From positions 1-49,159 of the forward strand of contig JANQQP010000002.1 of assembly GCA_028285005.1 (NCBI GenBank): a stretch of DNA of 49,159 nt, given 5' to 3'. The notes under the pieces are model-generated. The model was not told where the DNA came from. It did no database searches and was given only the letters and a program-made list of their open reading frames with translations. This DNA comes from Dehalococcoidia bacterium (lineage in GTDB: Bacteria; Chloroflexota; Dehalococcoidia; Lucifugimonadales; Lucifugimonadaceae). A program made the translations under genes and the position numbers. Positions 24,876-33,900 of this stretch are shown piece after piece. How positions within the stretch are numbered: the first letter of the stretch is position 1; every line of letters begins with the position of its first letter.

Positions 24876-27208
24876 GCAGCGTCCTTCCGGCTGGAATCGC
24901 CGGAGCCGCGCAGTTCGCCTGGGGGCTCATATGGCAGCCAGAAGTGCATGGTCGTATGGCTCTTCAACTTGCTAGTCACACCGATCTGCCCTTTGTGGCT
25001 CTCGACGATCATGCGGGACACATAAAGGCCGATTCCGGTGCCGCGCTCTCTGGTCGAAGCCTCGGACTTCGCTCTGACGAACCGCTCAAAGACCAGCGCC
25101 TGCTGACGCTTCGGAATTCCGAGACCCTCGTCCCTGATGTAGATGAAGACGCCGTGCTCACCCGGCCTCGCTAGCAGCCTGATCGGCGTCCCTTCGGGCG
25201 AGTACTTCATCGCGTTGTTCAGCAGGTTGCCCACGACCTGACCAATCCGGTTCGGGTCGATCGTCATGACGATCGGGTGTTTGGGGAGTATCACTCTCAT
25301 CGAGTGACCGGAGATCTCAGCGATTGGACCGAACGACTCCACAAGCCCTTCCAGCAGTGCTGTGATGTCGGTCTTTTCGAACTGCAGCTCGAACCGACCA
25401 GAGTCGATGCTCGAAAGATCCAACAGATCGTTGATGAGGATGCTCAGCCACTCGGTGTTCCGACGCACGACTGAGATCTGCCTGCGCTGCTTGTCATCCA
25501 GGTTCCCCCCATCGCGGTTCAGCAGGTCGGTGAAGGCACGGATCGAGGTCAACGGAGTGCGCAGCTCGTGTGACATCGTGGCGATGAAGTTCTGCTTCGC
25601 CTCGTTAAGTTGCTGCTGATTCTTGACTTCCGCCTCAGCACGCTCCGCCCTGAGCTGCTCATCGGCAAGGCGCAGTTCAGATTCGTGCGATAGCGCCGTG
25701 TCTATTGCAGGCGAGATGTGACGAGCGAACTCGGGCGCGAGACTCTGCTCTTCATCCGAGAACGGTGAGTCCGAACGCGCAAGGTGAATCCAACCCTGCG
25801 GCCGCTCGTCTGCATCGTCCCACAGCCGCGCTGCGATGCAGTATGCCGCTCCACACGTCGACTTCTTCACGGTGTTCGACCCGAGGCACACTGCGTGCTC
25901 CGGTCCGATCACGACGACACGGGCAAGACCGTCCCTCGAATCGGTCGGCTCGACGAACGGCTCGCCCAGCCGCTGCGAAACCTCCTCGATCTCGTCGTCA
26001 TCTGGAGGAAGTGCCTCGTGGACTCTCTCTGGAGGCATGTAGTAGGTAGCGCGGTCTATCGGGATGATGTTCCGCAGTTCCGGCGAGATGCTCTCAACCA
26101 GTCCCATCAGATCGCCGGCCGCACTCGCCAGTCTCGCCACCTCAGCGAGGAAACTGCGAATCTCGGCCTCTCTCGAGAGCGAGCGCACCAGTCTGAAGTG
26201 CTCAACCGCGCTGGTCAGCAGGTTCGCTACGTGCTCGACGTTGTGCAGGTACTCAGACTTGTAGGCATATTCGTTCAGCGAATAGAACTCCAGCGTGCCG
26301 ATCAGTTCACCCTGGTCCATGAGCGGCGTGATGAGCAGCGAAGGAATCTCCTCGATAAGAGGCAGTATCTCTTGATCGTCGAAAACCTCCGGGCTTCCCT
26401 CATCGATGATCATCGGCCCACCGTTCTTCTCAGCCAGTGGGATCAAGATGCCTTCGATGGTGCCGAACGCCTCCCCGGCGATGTCCACGGGGTCGAGATG
26501 ACCGTGCTTGTACTCGATGTTCAGGTTCTTGCCACTCGAATCGAACATCCGCAGTATCGCCGCGTCTATGCCCATCGAGCTCTTGGCGAAACTGACAACG
26601 GCATCGCAGATACTCTCGACGCTGCTCTCCTTGATCACAGCTTCGGCAATGCGTTCGATCGAGGACGAGATGCGGTCCTCACGAGCACTCTCCATCTCTG
26701 ACAGGTACAGAGCGACGAAGGGAGCCAGCAGGGAAGTGACGCTCGTGAGTGTTTTGAGGGCGTCTTTGTCGAGCGGCTCAGATGCGAGTAGTTGCACAGC
26801 GCCAAGGTTTACGGAGTACAGGCTTACTGGTGCTGCAACCAGGAAGTTGTGGCCGGCAGCCAGGAATACTGAGAAGTCCTCGACGCCGTGGTGGCTGACC
26901 TCCAGCATCTCCTCTCTTGTGTAGCTGATCGGGCCGCGGTTCGAGATGGTGCGCATGGACGCGCCGTTTGACGGCCGCTTCAGCCCGGCCGGGAACAGGC
27001 TGCTGAGGTTCCCGTATGAGTAGATCTCAACGACGCGATCACCGTCCGGGATCAACGCGCTGATCTGTATCGCCTCAGCCTGCGTATGTTCTGCAAGGAG
27101 ATCGGCCGCTCTCTCGATGCCTTCGGCCGTGGATGCACTGCCGGTCAAGAGGCGAGAGATCGCCTGAACCAGGGTTGACTGCGACCCGGTCTGTTTCGAT
27201 TTAGCCAA
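24872..27208 (-). CDS. Histidine kinase with three GAF-like domains
   Basis: 778 residues, no membrane helix. GAF-like regions at about 20-175, 185-340 and 350-510 precede a short coiled coil (515-540). HisKA has His547 in TMSHELRTPLTSIRAF; the ATPase domain has NRIGQVVGNLLNNAMKYSPEG, DEGLGIPKRQQALVFERF and GTGIGLYVSRMIVESHKGQ. A Cys-bearing segment in the third GAF (HAVCLGSNTVKKSTCGAAYC) is reminiscent of GAFs in heme or redox sensors; this is only a remark. The start is TTG at 27206-27208 with a poor ribosome site. Divergent from the small gene and the ComQ-like gene, with no regulator next to it. Its TAG stop (24872-24874) overlaps the TAG of the convergent ThDP gene (24873-24875). Confidence 0.92.
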   Translation of the reverse strand: MAKSKQTGSQSTLVQAISRLLTGSASTAEGIERAADLLAEHTQAEAIQISALIPDGDRVVEIYSYGNLSSLFPAGLKRPSNGASMRTISNRGPISYTREEMLEVSHHGVEDFSVFLAAGHNFLVAAPVSLYSVNLGAVQLLASEPLDKDALKTLTSVTSLLAPFVALYLSEMESAREDRISSSIERIAEAVIKESSVESICDAVVSFAKSSMGIDAAILRMFDSSGKNLNIEYKHGHLDPVDIAGEAFGTIEGILIPLAEKNGGPMIIDEGSPEVFDDQEILPLIEEIPSLLITPLMDQGELIGTLEFYSLNEYAYKSEYLHNVEHVANLLTSAVEHFRLVRSLSREAEIRSFLAEVARLASAAGDLMGLVESISPELRNIIPIDRATYYMPPERVHEALPPDDDEIEEVSQRLGEPFVEPTDSRDGLARVVVIGPEHAVCLGSNTVKKSTCGAAYCIAARLWDDADERPQGWIHLARSDSPFSDEEQSLAPEFARHISPAIDTALSHESELRLADEQLRAERAEAEVKNQQQLNEAKQNFIATMSHELRTPLTSIRAFTDLLNRDGGNLDDKQRRQISVVRRNTEWLSILINDLLDLSSIDSGRFELQFEKTDITALLEGLVESFGPIAEISGHSMRVILPKHPIVMTIDPNRIGQVVGNLLNNAMKYSPEGTPIRLLARPGEHGVFIYIRDEGLGIPKRQQALVFERFVRAKSEASTRERGTGIGLYVSRMIVESHKGQIGVTSKLKSHTTMHFWLPYEPPGELRGSGDSSRKDAA

Positions 27209-27422
27209 TTAGCGCTACCGTCCGCGATCTTGAATGCTCAGATCCAGACTAGGCGTGCGTAGAAAGGCCGACATTGGGGCTGGCATCACCATCAACTGTC
27301 AAACTCGTGTACTCTTTCCGGTCTACTAAGTTGCGTGCTGTAGTTTGGAAAGTCCGTTCGACGGCACAACCTGCAGTAGCCGAAATCCATCGCCTGACGC
27401 CGAATAGCCGGTATTACACGAG

Positions 27423-27656
27423 ATGAGCAACGAATTCGGAGATATCGATCTCTTTCGCGAGGCTCTCGCCGCGGACAGACTCGACCCGCCGGTAGACGAC
27501 TATCTGCGCAGCACGGGACTCTCAGAAGCTGATGTCGTCGAAGTGAGGTCTCTCTACCGGAAGTTCTGCTCCGCCATCGAGAACTCCGCAACCGCCGATC
27601 TTCCAGACCTCGCCGGCGGCAGCCAGTCCAACTCGACCACCGCGGAGGTGAGCTGA
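27423..27656 (+). CDS. Small protein preceding the ComQ-like gene
   Basis: 77 residues, ATG start with a weak ribosome site. The sequence is acidic and mostly helical up to about residue 50 (IDLFREALAADRL, then STGLSEADVVEVRSLYRKFCSA), with a Ser/Thr/Gly-rich tail. It contains one Cys (at about 49) and no Trp. Its last codons contain the perfect ggaggtg ribosome site of the next gene, which starts two bases after its stop, so the two are translationally linked. By position (directly upstream of a ComQ-like prenyltransferase) it could be a peptide precursor, but ComX peptides are prenylated on Trp, which this lacks; a helical regulatory protein is equally possible. Not recognised from any family. 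Confidence 0.6.
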   Translation: MSNEFGDIDLFREALAADRLDPPVDDYLRSTGLSEADVVEVRSLYRKFCSAIENSATADLPDLAGGSQSNSTTAEVS

Positions 27657-27657
27657 G

Positions 27658-28671
27658 TTGGTGCAGACCCTTGACTCGTACACAGCGGGTCTCGAAATCG
27701 TCAAGGCCGAATGCGAACGGCAGCTCGAAGTGGCGGAACTGCCCTCGGGCATCAGCGACGCTCTAGTCGACCGCAAGCTGATTTTCGGCGAGCACCCCGA
27801 AGTGATGGCGATCCTGCCGCTCATCATGTACCAGGCGCTCGGCGGCAAGAAGCCTGACCAGGCCGCACCGGCGGGCGCCGCCATGGAGTTCCTTCTCGCT
27901 GCCGCTGACATCCTCGACGATGTGCAGGACCTGTATGTGCCGGAAGAGGCGAGACCTCCGGACCGAATGCAGGCTCATTACATCACGGAGATGGAGCTGT
28001 TCACGGCGCTGATGCTGCTAGCTGAGCAGTCGGTGGTCTCGCTGGCCGAACGAAACCTGCCGATCGGGCGTGCGACTAACGCCATGTCCGTGTTCAACAC
28101 CTTCAAGCTGCGCTCATTCAACGGCCAGTACACAGACTCCCACTGCAAGGTGGACTTCGACAGCGACCTCGAATCTTCAATCGCCATCACACGCGGCAAG
28201 TGCGGCAGCCTGGCCCGTTGCGCGGCACACATGGGAGCCGCTCTCGCCACCGGCGACCGCAAAAAGCAGGAGCTTGCAGGGGAGTATGTTGAGCAACTGG
28301 CTCTGGCGAGGCAGCTTCACGATGATGTGTCGAACCTGTGGCCCCGGACCGGCAAGGGCGACGACCTCGAACAGCTGAAGCGGACGCTGCCGCTGACCTA
28401 TACGCTCAGACAGTCATCGGCTGCGTCGACGAACGGCAACTCGCACCTCGCCAGGCTGGTGAAGATGGATGCCGCGGTAGGGCCGATAGTCCAAACACCA
28501 CTTGAACCTGCCGATCTTGGACTAGCGCGCGACGAAATCTTCCGGGCCGGCGGCATTCACTTCACGATGCTGCAGTCGCTGAAACATCTCGTGAATGCGC
28601 GCAACGTCGCACGTCAGATCGAGAAGTCCGTGCCCGGCGCGGGCATGCTCGAGCGCCTCGCCTCGTCCTGA
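27658..28671 (+). CDS. ComQ-like isoprenyl diphosphate synthase family protein
   Basis: 337 residues. First Asp-rich motif D87-D-V-Q-D91 in AAADILDDVQD; substrate-binding GGKK (62-65, with the usual following Arg lost); Lys181 in TRGKCGSLARCAA; second Asp pair D222-D223 in RQLHDDVSNLW. This is the all-helical trans-prenyltransferase fold, in the divergent form seen in ComQ-like proteins rather than in chain-elongating synthases with two full DDxxD. ComQ of Bacillus attaches a farnesyl or geranyl group to a Trp of the ComX pheromone precursor. TTG start at 27658 (7 bases after ggaggtg); GTG at 27661 is an alternative. It is coupled to the small gene upstream and lies 2 kb from a ComP-like kinase and LuxR-type regulator. 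An ordinary terpenoid role remains possible. Confidence 0.8.
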   Translation: MVQTLDSYTAGLEIVKAECERQLEVAELPSGISDALVDRKLIFGEHPEVMAILPLIMYQALGGKKPDQAAPAGAAMEFLLAAADILDDVQDLYVPEEARPPDRMQAHYITEMELFTALMLLAEQSVVSLAERNLPIGRATNAMSVFNTFKLRSFNGQYTDSHCKVDFDSDLESSIAITRGKCGSLARCAAHMGAALATGDRKKQELAGEYVEQLALARQLHDDVSNLWPRTGKGDDLEQLKRTLPLTYTLRQSSAASTNGNSHLARLVKMDAAVGPIVQTPLEPADLGLARDEIFRAGGIHFTMLQSLKHLVNARNVARQIEKSVPGAGMLERLASS

Positions 28672-28696
28672 CATTCACGACGATCGCAGAGTGGAA

Positions 28697-30328
28697 CTAG
28701 CCGCCCGTGTACTGCAGCGCTTCTGAGGAATCGCTCGAAGCCGGCTCTCCACCGCCGAGCACCTTTCGCAGGTACGCCCTCAGAGGCTCAACGTGCGGCG
28801 TCTCTTTCCACTCGGAAGCGAAGTCCTCAATCACGTGGTGGATTGACACAAGCTCGCCGCCTGAGTAGAGCCGCAGCATCGGGTGGATGCCGGTACTCTT
28901 GTGGGCGTTCTTCACGTCATCCTTGTGAGGCCGCTCAATTGCGAATATGTCAGGTGAAGAGTCGATGATCTCCTGGCCGAACTCAAGCGTCACCGTGATG
29001 TAGTCGCCGATCTCCTTCGACAGCACATCGTGAACATAGTCCACAGTCAGCTCTTCGTAGTAGTCAGCGGAGTTGCCGTCTTCCAGCGGAACAATCGTGT
29101 CGCAGAAGTAACCCGGCTGGTGCCAGTGGGCGGAGACTTTGTTGACGCGGTCAATCACCCGGTCAACCAACGTATCTGCCAGCGATGCGGCCGATCCCTC
29201 GACGCGCACCGGCGCCACAGGCGCCTTTTCGTACTTGCTCTCGAGCACTCTCGCCAGCATCCCCACGCAGTATCTGAAGCCGTGGATGAACGCCGACTGC
29301 TTCTTCTTGAAATCGCGTGACTGCATCAGCGTCCCTGCGAAATAGAGGTCGGGAACGTTGGCCGACTCCCACTCCGAAGTCAGCAGAGGGAAGCGGTCAT
29401 TGATCGTCATCTGTGGGCTGCAGGTTGAATCGAAGAACGACGTGTCGCCCCGGAACCCGGTGCAGGCGATGACCCTGTCATAGTAGATCTGTTCAATCTC
29501 ATCATCGGCGTGACTGTAGCCGAACTCAACGACAAACCCGTCGCCTTCCTTCGTGATACTCCGGACCTCGCTGTCGAGTGCCGCATTCTGGCTCTTGAGC
29601 CGGTAGGTCTCCAGGAACACGTTGTTGATGGCGCGAATGTGACCGACGTAGTTCGACTTCCACGCCATCTGCGCGGGCGTCGGCGAGACCGCGTGTATTA
29701 GCGCCGCGGTCGGAATCAGAGCGTCGGCAGTTTCCATGGCCGAGTTGCCCTTGCCGATGATCAAAACACGCTTGTTGATGAAATCGTTTGGGTCCACCGA
29801 AACATCTGTGTAGTTCTCGGTGAGCTCGATGCCCGGGATCTCTGGAATGTACGGCTCCGGAATTCCTGTGGCAGCGATTAGCACATTGCAGGTCAGGGTC
29901 TGTCCGTCGGCCGTCTCAAGCTTGAAACGCCCGTCCTTCGTAACCGAGGCGACATCGGTGTTGTACCGAATGTTCAGGTTGCCCTCAGCCGCGAACCGCT
30001 CAAGGTAGTCGGTGAGGTGTTTCCTGTTGGGTAGGTACTCGTCCGTGTGGTGCTTGAACAGGACCGAGTGATCGTCCGTGAGGAGCGAGTTCCAGTCCCA
30101 CCGCATGTTCAGAGCAGGGTCGTCGAAACCTGTGTGGACCTTGTTGATCGAGATCAACCGGTCATGCCGTGGGTACTTGTGGAAGTAGGTTCCGACGCTC
30201 GGACCTCGTTCCAGGACGAGGTATGAGCGGGAGTTCGAATGGAGGTAGTAGGCCAGTTGGAGGCCGGCTGGTCCACCGCCAATTATCAGGTAATCAAAGT
30301 CGTTCTCAGGTGCGAGGTTATCCTGCAT
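28697..30328 (-). CDS. FOXRED2-like flavin-dependent oxidoreductase
   Basis: 543 residues. FAD motif DYLIIGGGPAGLQLAYYL (about 12-29), NADPH motif VLIIGKGNSAMETADAL (about 190-206), and CTGFRGD at the third flavin contact. The segments KYPRHDRLISINKVHTGF and MRWDWNSLLTDD, SVDPNDF and NYVGHIRAINN match, as I recall the family, vertebrate FOXRED2 (an ER flavoprotein linked to protein degradation) better than ordinary flavin mono-oxygenases. The C-terminal 150 residues (from about 390) are an extra domain. No signal peptide. ATG at 30326-30328 with no clear ribosome site. It is convergent with the ComQ-like gene, 25 bases away, and separates it from the kinase/regulator pair. Substrate unknown; mono-oxygenase or disulfide/lipid oxidation are possibilities. 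Confidence 0.85.
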   Translation of the reverse strand: MQDNLAPENDFDYLIIGGGPAGLQLAYYLHSNSRSYLVLERGPSVGTYFHKYPRHDRLISINKVHTGFDDPALNMRWDWNSLLTDDHSVLFKHHTDEYLPNRKHLTDYLERFAAEGNLNIRYNTDVASVTKDGRFKLETADGQTLTCNVLIAATGIPEPYIPEIPGIELTENYTDVSVDPNDFINKRVLIIGKGNSAMETADALIPTAALIHAVSPTPAQMAWKSNYVGHIRAINNVFLETYRLKSQNAALDSEVRSITKEGDGFVVEFGYSHADDEIEQIYYDRVIACTGFRGDTSFFDSTCSPQMTINDRFPLLTSEWESANVPDLYFAGTLMQSRDFKKKQSAFIHGFRYCVGMLARVLESKYEKAPVAPVRVEGSAASLADTLVDRVIDRVNKVSAHWHQPGYFCDTIVPLEDGNSADYYEELTVDYVHDVLSKEIGDYITVTLEFGQEIIDSSPDIFAIERPHKDDVKNAHKSTGIHPMLRLYSGGELVSIHHVIEDFASEWKETPHVEPLRAYLRKVLGGGEPASSDSSEALQYTGG

Positions 30329-30755
30329 ATCTGACCGTAGCTCCCGGTTTTTTGTGCATGTACAGACATCCGGTTATTCGGATTGGGTTGTGAATACTAT
30401 CATCGGTGACCGCTCGAATCAGTAAACGTCAACTGGAATACGATGGATTCACACGGCAGCAGGTGCCGCCCGGGACAGTGTTCGAAGTGTCCAGACGGCA
30501 CGTTGGAAGCCGGTGTAACCGCGTAGAGTGGTGAGCTATCCACGACAAGCATTGTCAGCCTGATGCCATCTCGCTCGATCTAGTAGTAGCTTTCAGTGGA
30601 CGCAAGCGTGGGTGAAGGCACCCACCAATACCACTCGCTGATCCACCAGCAACTTGGCCGGTGAACGCGCCTACTTGATCTCGTAGTCCCGCAGGTAACG
30701 TGAGGAACTGGGACTCGAAACTCCTCCTATCTATTCCGCGCGAGACGTACCGAGC
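30329..30755. other. Divergent intergenic region upstream of ComP-like kinase
   Basis: 427 bases. It contains a hairpin, 30608-30614 with 30619-30625 (gtgggtg/cacccac, loop aagg), and a possible 27-codon reading frame at 30443-30526 (ATG, weak gga ribosome site) with three Cys in the pattern C-x4-C-x2-C. No clear promoter boxes. Confidence 0.45.
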
Positions 30756-33116
30756 ATGCAGTCATTGGTCCGGGCCAGAGTTCGCCAGGCAACCTGGGGT
30801 CTGTTGATCGTGGCTTACGTCGCCGCCGTCTCCGCTGGCATCATCGGTATCGCCACCTTTCCTGACCACGGCGCTGAGTTCGAGGTCGCCGACGGTGAAC
30901 TCGTCATCACCGGCTTCGATCCAGGCAGTAACCTGTGGGAGCTTGATGCCCGGGAAGGCGACATCATCGAGCTGGTCAACGATCGTCCGGCGCTCGAAGC
31001 CCTCAATGCAGACGAGCGGTTCGAGGACATCAGTTACCGGAAAGCCGACTCGCCACCCGGTGAAGACCTGACAGAAGTGCAGATCCGCATACCCACCGGG
31101 TCGCTCATAAACTCTGCGGTTGGTCTGAACATCATCGGCCTGGCATTCGCGGTTATGGCCGTGCTCGTCCACCTCAGGTCCAGGCGAAACACCTACACCG
31201 TACTCTTCACATATATGGCGCTGGCGTCCGCTATCTCTTTCGCAATGGGAACGGCGTCCAATGCCAATCATCCATGGGGTCGGCTCGCCATGGGCGCTGG
31301 CGTGAACCTCGCCTCCGTAATGTTCCTGGCGTTCTTTTTCCACTTCACCCGCGCCTCCGCCAATGAAGATAGTGACGCTGATGTCGCAGTCGGCCGCAGT
31401 TCCTGGCTCAAGGCATGGGTTCCAGAACTGTGGACGCTGGCCGCAATCGTCGTACTCACTCCGACTGCGCTCACTGCAGCGGGTGTGATCGATCTCTACC
31501 CGGTGCTTAGGCCAGCGACAATTCTGATGATCGCCGCAGCACTGATTGGAGGACTTGCGCTTCTCGGTTATCGGCTGAAGACCGGAGACCGCGAAATCCA
31601 GGAAAGGCTGCGTATCGTCACCCTGGGCACTGCCATCGGCATCGTGCCGTTTGTCTGGCTCAGCGCCATCCCTCTGCTCATCACCGGCAATGAAATCGTT
31701 CAGGGAACCTTCTCGGTCTCCGGCATGATCCTGATCCCGGTCACCTTCGCCTACGCAGTAGCGAAACACGACCTGATGGGCATCAGGCGTCTATTCCACC
31801 GTGGTGCTGCTTACGCAATCATCTCGGCAGCAATCATCATCATCTATGGAACCGTCCTAACTACCCTCAACCTGCTTGCCCCGGACAGCGACGCCATCGC
31901 ACCCATCCAGGGCGCTCTGCTCGTCCTGATGTTCGCCGGCGCACCGACTCTTACCTCAGTCCGACGCACAGCGCTGCGACTCGTGGACCGAATCCTGTAC
32001 GAGGGCGCGGTCACGCAGGCCGATCTCGTCAGCGCCATCTCGACCGTTTCTGCGAACGAAACCAGCGTCTCGGGCGCGCTTGACCGTGCGATCTCCTTCA
32101 CTGGCCAGGGTTTCGATGTCGAGTACGCCGCTCTGATTGCCTACAAGCAGGACGGTCCGGTCATCGAAAACAGCTACGGCGACCCATCACCGCAGGTCAC
32201 AAGGGCGCTGCTCACGATTCCACGCACTGAAGCACGCGGTGCCAAGCGGTCGCAGTTACCCGGCGCAGACCAGGCGATTCTCATCGGCACGCTCCGTGAG
32301 ATAGGAGGCGAGCCGAGAGCCATCGTGCTCGGACCCAAGGTAGACGAAGACATCTTCAGTGAAGAAGAGGTCAGCCTGCTTGAGACCGTGACGGCGGTGG
32401 TCTCAACCGCTCTCACGAGGATTCAGCTCATCGACGAAGTGCAGGAGCAGAGCGAGCAGCTTAAGAACATGGGCACGCAGATGCAGAACATCCAGGAGAC
32501 CGAACGGCAGGAGATCTCCGCCTATCTGCACGACGAGCCGCTGCAGAAACTCGCATACGTGAACTCAAGAGTGCGCGACCTCGATGTCTCAGACGAAGTG
32601 AAGAACCTGCTGGACGAAGTCGTGCGTGACCTGCGCGGCACCTCAGCCAGCCTGAGCCCGGAGATGCTGCGGAGCCACGGCCTGATGTCGGCGCTGCAGT
32701 GGATGGTGCAAGACCAGCAAAAGCGCGGTCCATTCCGCACATTCCTCGAGATCCAGGGTATGGCCGAAGACGAGCGGCTTCCGGACGATGTCGAGTTGAC
32801 CATCTACAGGGCGACACAAGAGGCGCTGAACAACTGCCGCAAGCACGCCAACGCCAAGTCGGTCTGGATCAAGCTCACCAGATCGCGAGTTCAGCTCGAT
32901 CTGGCAGTCGAGGACAATGGCGTCGGCATCAAGGCCACCACGCAGGACATGGAGGAGCGCAGTCCAGATCAGGGCCTTGGCATCCGAGGGCTTGAGCAGC
33001 GAATCAAGAACCTCGGCGGCACGCTGGAGATAGCTCCAAGGCCGTCCCGCGGTACCGCATTCATGGTCAAGCTCCCACTGTCCGAAGACGAGGATGGCAT
33101 CGGCATTGCCAGTTAG
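30756..33116 (+). CDS. ComP-like sensor histidine kinase
   Basis: 786 residues. Order: membrane helix (13-33); an extracytoplasmic PDZ-like segment (about 45-112, with GSNLWELDAREGDIIELVNDRP as the typical PDZ loop); eight or nine further helices (about 118-400); VTFAYAVAKHDLMGIRRLFHRG, the cytoplasmic turn seen in ComP-type kinases; a GAF-like region (about 420-555); HisKA_3 with His592 in EISAYLHDEPLQKLAYV; and a NarL-type ATPase with EALNNCRKHANAKSV, VEDNGVGI, and GLGIRGLEQRIKNLGG. Length and layout agree with Bacillus ComP (about 770), which senses a prenylated peptide. ATG at 30756 with a weak ribosome site. The regulator gene follows after 108 bases. The ligand is not known. Confidence 0.88.
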   Translation: MQSLVRARVRQATWGLLIVAYVAAVSAGIIGIATFPDHGAEFEVADGELVITGFDPGSNLWELDAREGDIIELVNDRPALEALNADERFEDISYRKADSPPGEDLTEVQIRIPTGSLINSAVGLNIIGLAFAVMAVLVHLRSRRNTYTVLFTYMALASAISFAMGTASNANHPWGRLAMGAGVNLASVMFLAFFFHFTRASANEDSDADVAVGRSSWLKAWVPELWTLAAIVVLTPTALTAAGVIDLYPVLRPATILMIAAALIGGLALLGYRLKTGDREIQERLRIVTLGTAIGIVPFVWLSAIPLLITGNEIVQGTFSVSGMILIPVTFAYAVAKHDLMGIRRLFHRGAAYAIISAAIIIIYGTVLTTLNLLAPDSDAIAPIQGALLVLMFAGAPTLTSVRRTALRLVDRILYEGAVTQADLVSAISTVSANETSVSGALDRAISFTGQGFDVEYAALIAYKQDGPVIENSYGDPSPQVTRALLTIPRTEARGAKRSQLPGADQAILIGTLREIGGEPRAIVLGPKVDEDIFSEEEVSLLETVTAVVSTALTRIQLIDEVQEQSEQLKNMGTQMQNIQETERQEISAYLHDEPLQKLAYVNSRVRDLDVSDEVKNLLDEVVRDLRGTSASLSPEMLRSHGLMSALQWMVQDQQKRGPFRTFLEIQGMAEDERLPDDVELTIYRATQEALNNCRKHANAKSVWIKLTRSRVQLDLAVEDNGVGIKATTQDMEERSPDQGLGIRGLEQRIKNLGGTLEIAPRPSRGTAFMVKLPLSEDEDGIGIAS

Positions 33117-33224
33117 ACCGCGCAGGCCGTTACGCCACTCGCGCCATCCGCGAAGGCCGGTTACCAACCATGCGGCCGCTGCATGCGGCGAACGATAATC
33201 GCTGCATAGCCTCTGGAGTTTTCT

Positions 33225-33887
33225 GTGCCAGATCTGACTCAGAACTGCAAAGTAATGCTGGTCGATGACCACCCTGTGGTCCGACAGGGCATGCGCGGCG
33301 CACTTGAAAACCTCGACAACTTCATCATCGTTGGCGAGGCCGATAACGCGGACGATGCCATCTCCGCTATCGAGATGCTCGACCCGGACCTGGTACTGCT
33401 CGATATCCGCATCAAAGGCGGCCGTAGTGGCATCGACGTTGCCAACGAGCTGCGCAAGCTCAGGCCCAACCTCAAGATCGTGGCGCTCACCAATCACGCC
33501 CAGGAGCCTTACCTACGAGCGATGATCGAGGCCGGAGTCGACGGCTACCTGCTGAAGGACACTCCGCCATCCGAGATCGTCAAGTCCATCACCAAGGTCG
33601 TGCAAGGCGAGAGCGTCTACTCCGAGTCTCTTGGTGAGGTCACGCCGAACGCCTATATAACCAGCGAGGCCGGCGGCGACCTCTCGTCCATTGAAGCCGA
33701 AGTGCTGCAGATGGTCGCTGACGGCGCAACGAATCAATCGATCGCCCAGGACCTCTCGATGGACCAGAAGACGGTGCAGATGCACCTCGCAAGGTCATTC
33801 GCCAAGCTCGGAGTTCCTGACCGGGACGCTGCGATCATGAAGGCCGCTGATGAGGGCCTGATCGTGGTCGAAGACGAGAGCGCCTAG
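33225..33887 (+). CDS. NarL/LuxR-family response regulator
   Basis: 220 residues. Receiver domain: Asp14/Asp15 in MLVDDHPVVRQGM, phospho-acceptor Asp60 in LVLLDIRIKGG, Lys111 in GYLLKD. The C-terminal LuxR-type helix-turn-helix is at about 150-205 (LSSIEAEVLQMVADGATNQSIAQDLSMDQKTVQMHLARSFAKLGV). GTG start with ggag 6 bases upstream. As the partner of the ComP-like kinase it takes the place of ComA. The usual LuxR motif LT..E is replaced by LSSIEAEV, still within the family. Convergent with a lipoprotein gene, 13 bases apart. Confidence 0.93.
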   Translation: MPDLTQNCKVMLVDDHPVVRQGMRGALENLDNFIIVGEADNADDAISAIEMLDPDLVLLDIRIKGGRSGIDVANELRKLRPNLKIVALTNHAQEPYLRAMIEAGVDGYLLKDTPPSEIVKSITKVVQGESVYSESLGEVTPNAYITSEAGGDLSSIEAEVLQMVADGATNQSIAQDLSMDQKTVQMHLARSFAKLGVPDRDAAIMKAADEGLIVVEDESA

Positions 33888-33900
33888 AGCGGGCCAGCCA

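Noticed and set aside
30762..31769. 335-codon minus-strand frame
   Set aside because: Antisense to the membrane part of the ComP-like kinase; Cys/His-rich mixed composition without any motif.
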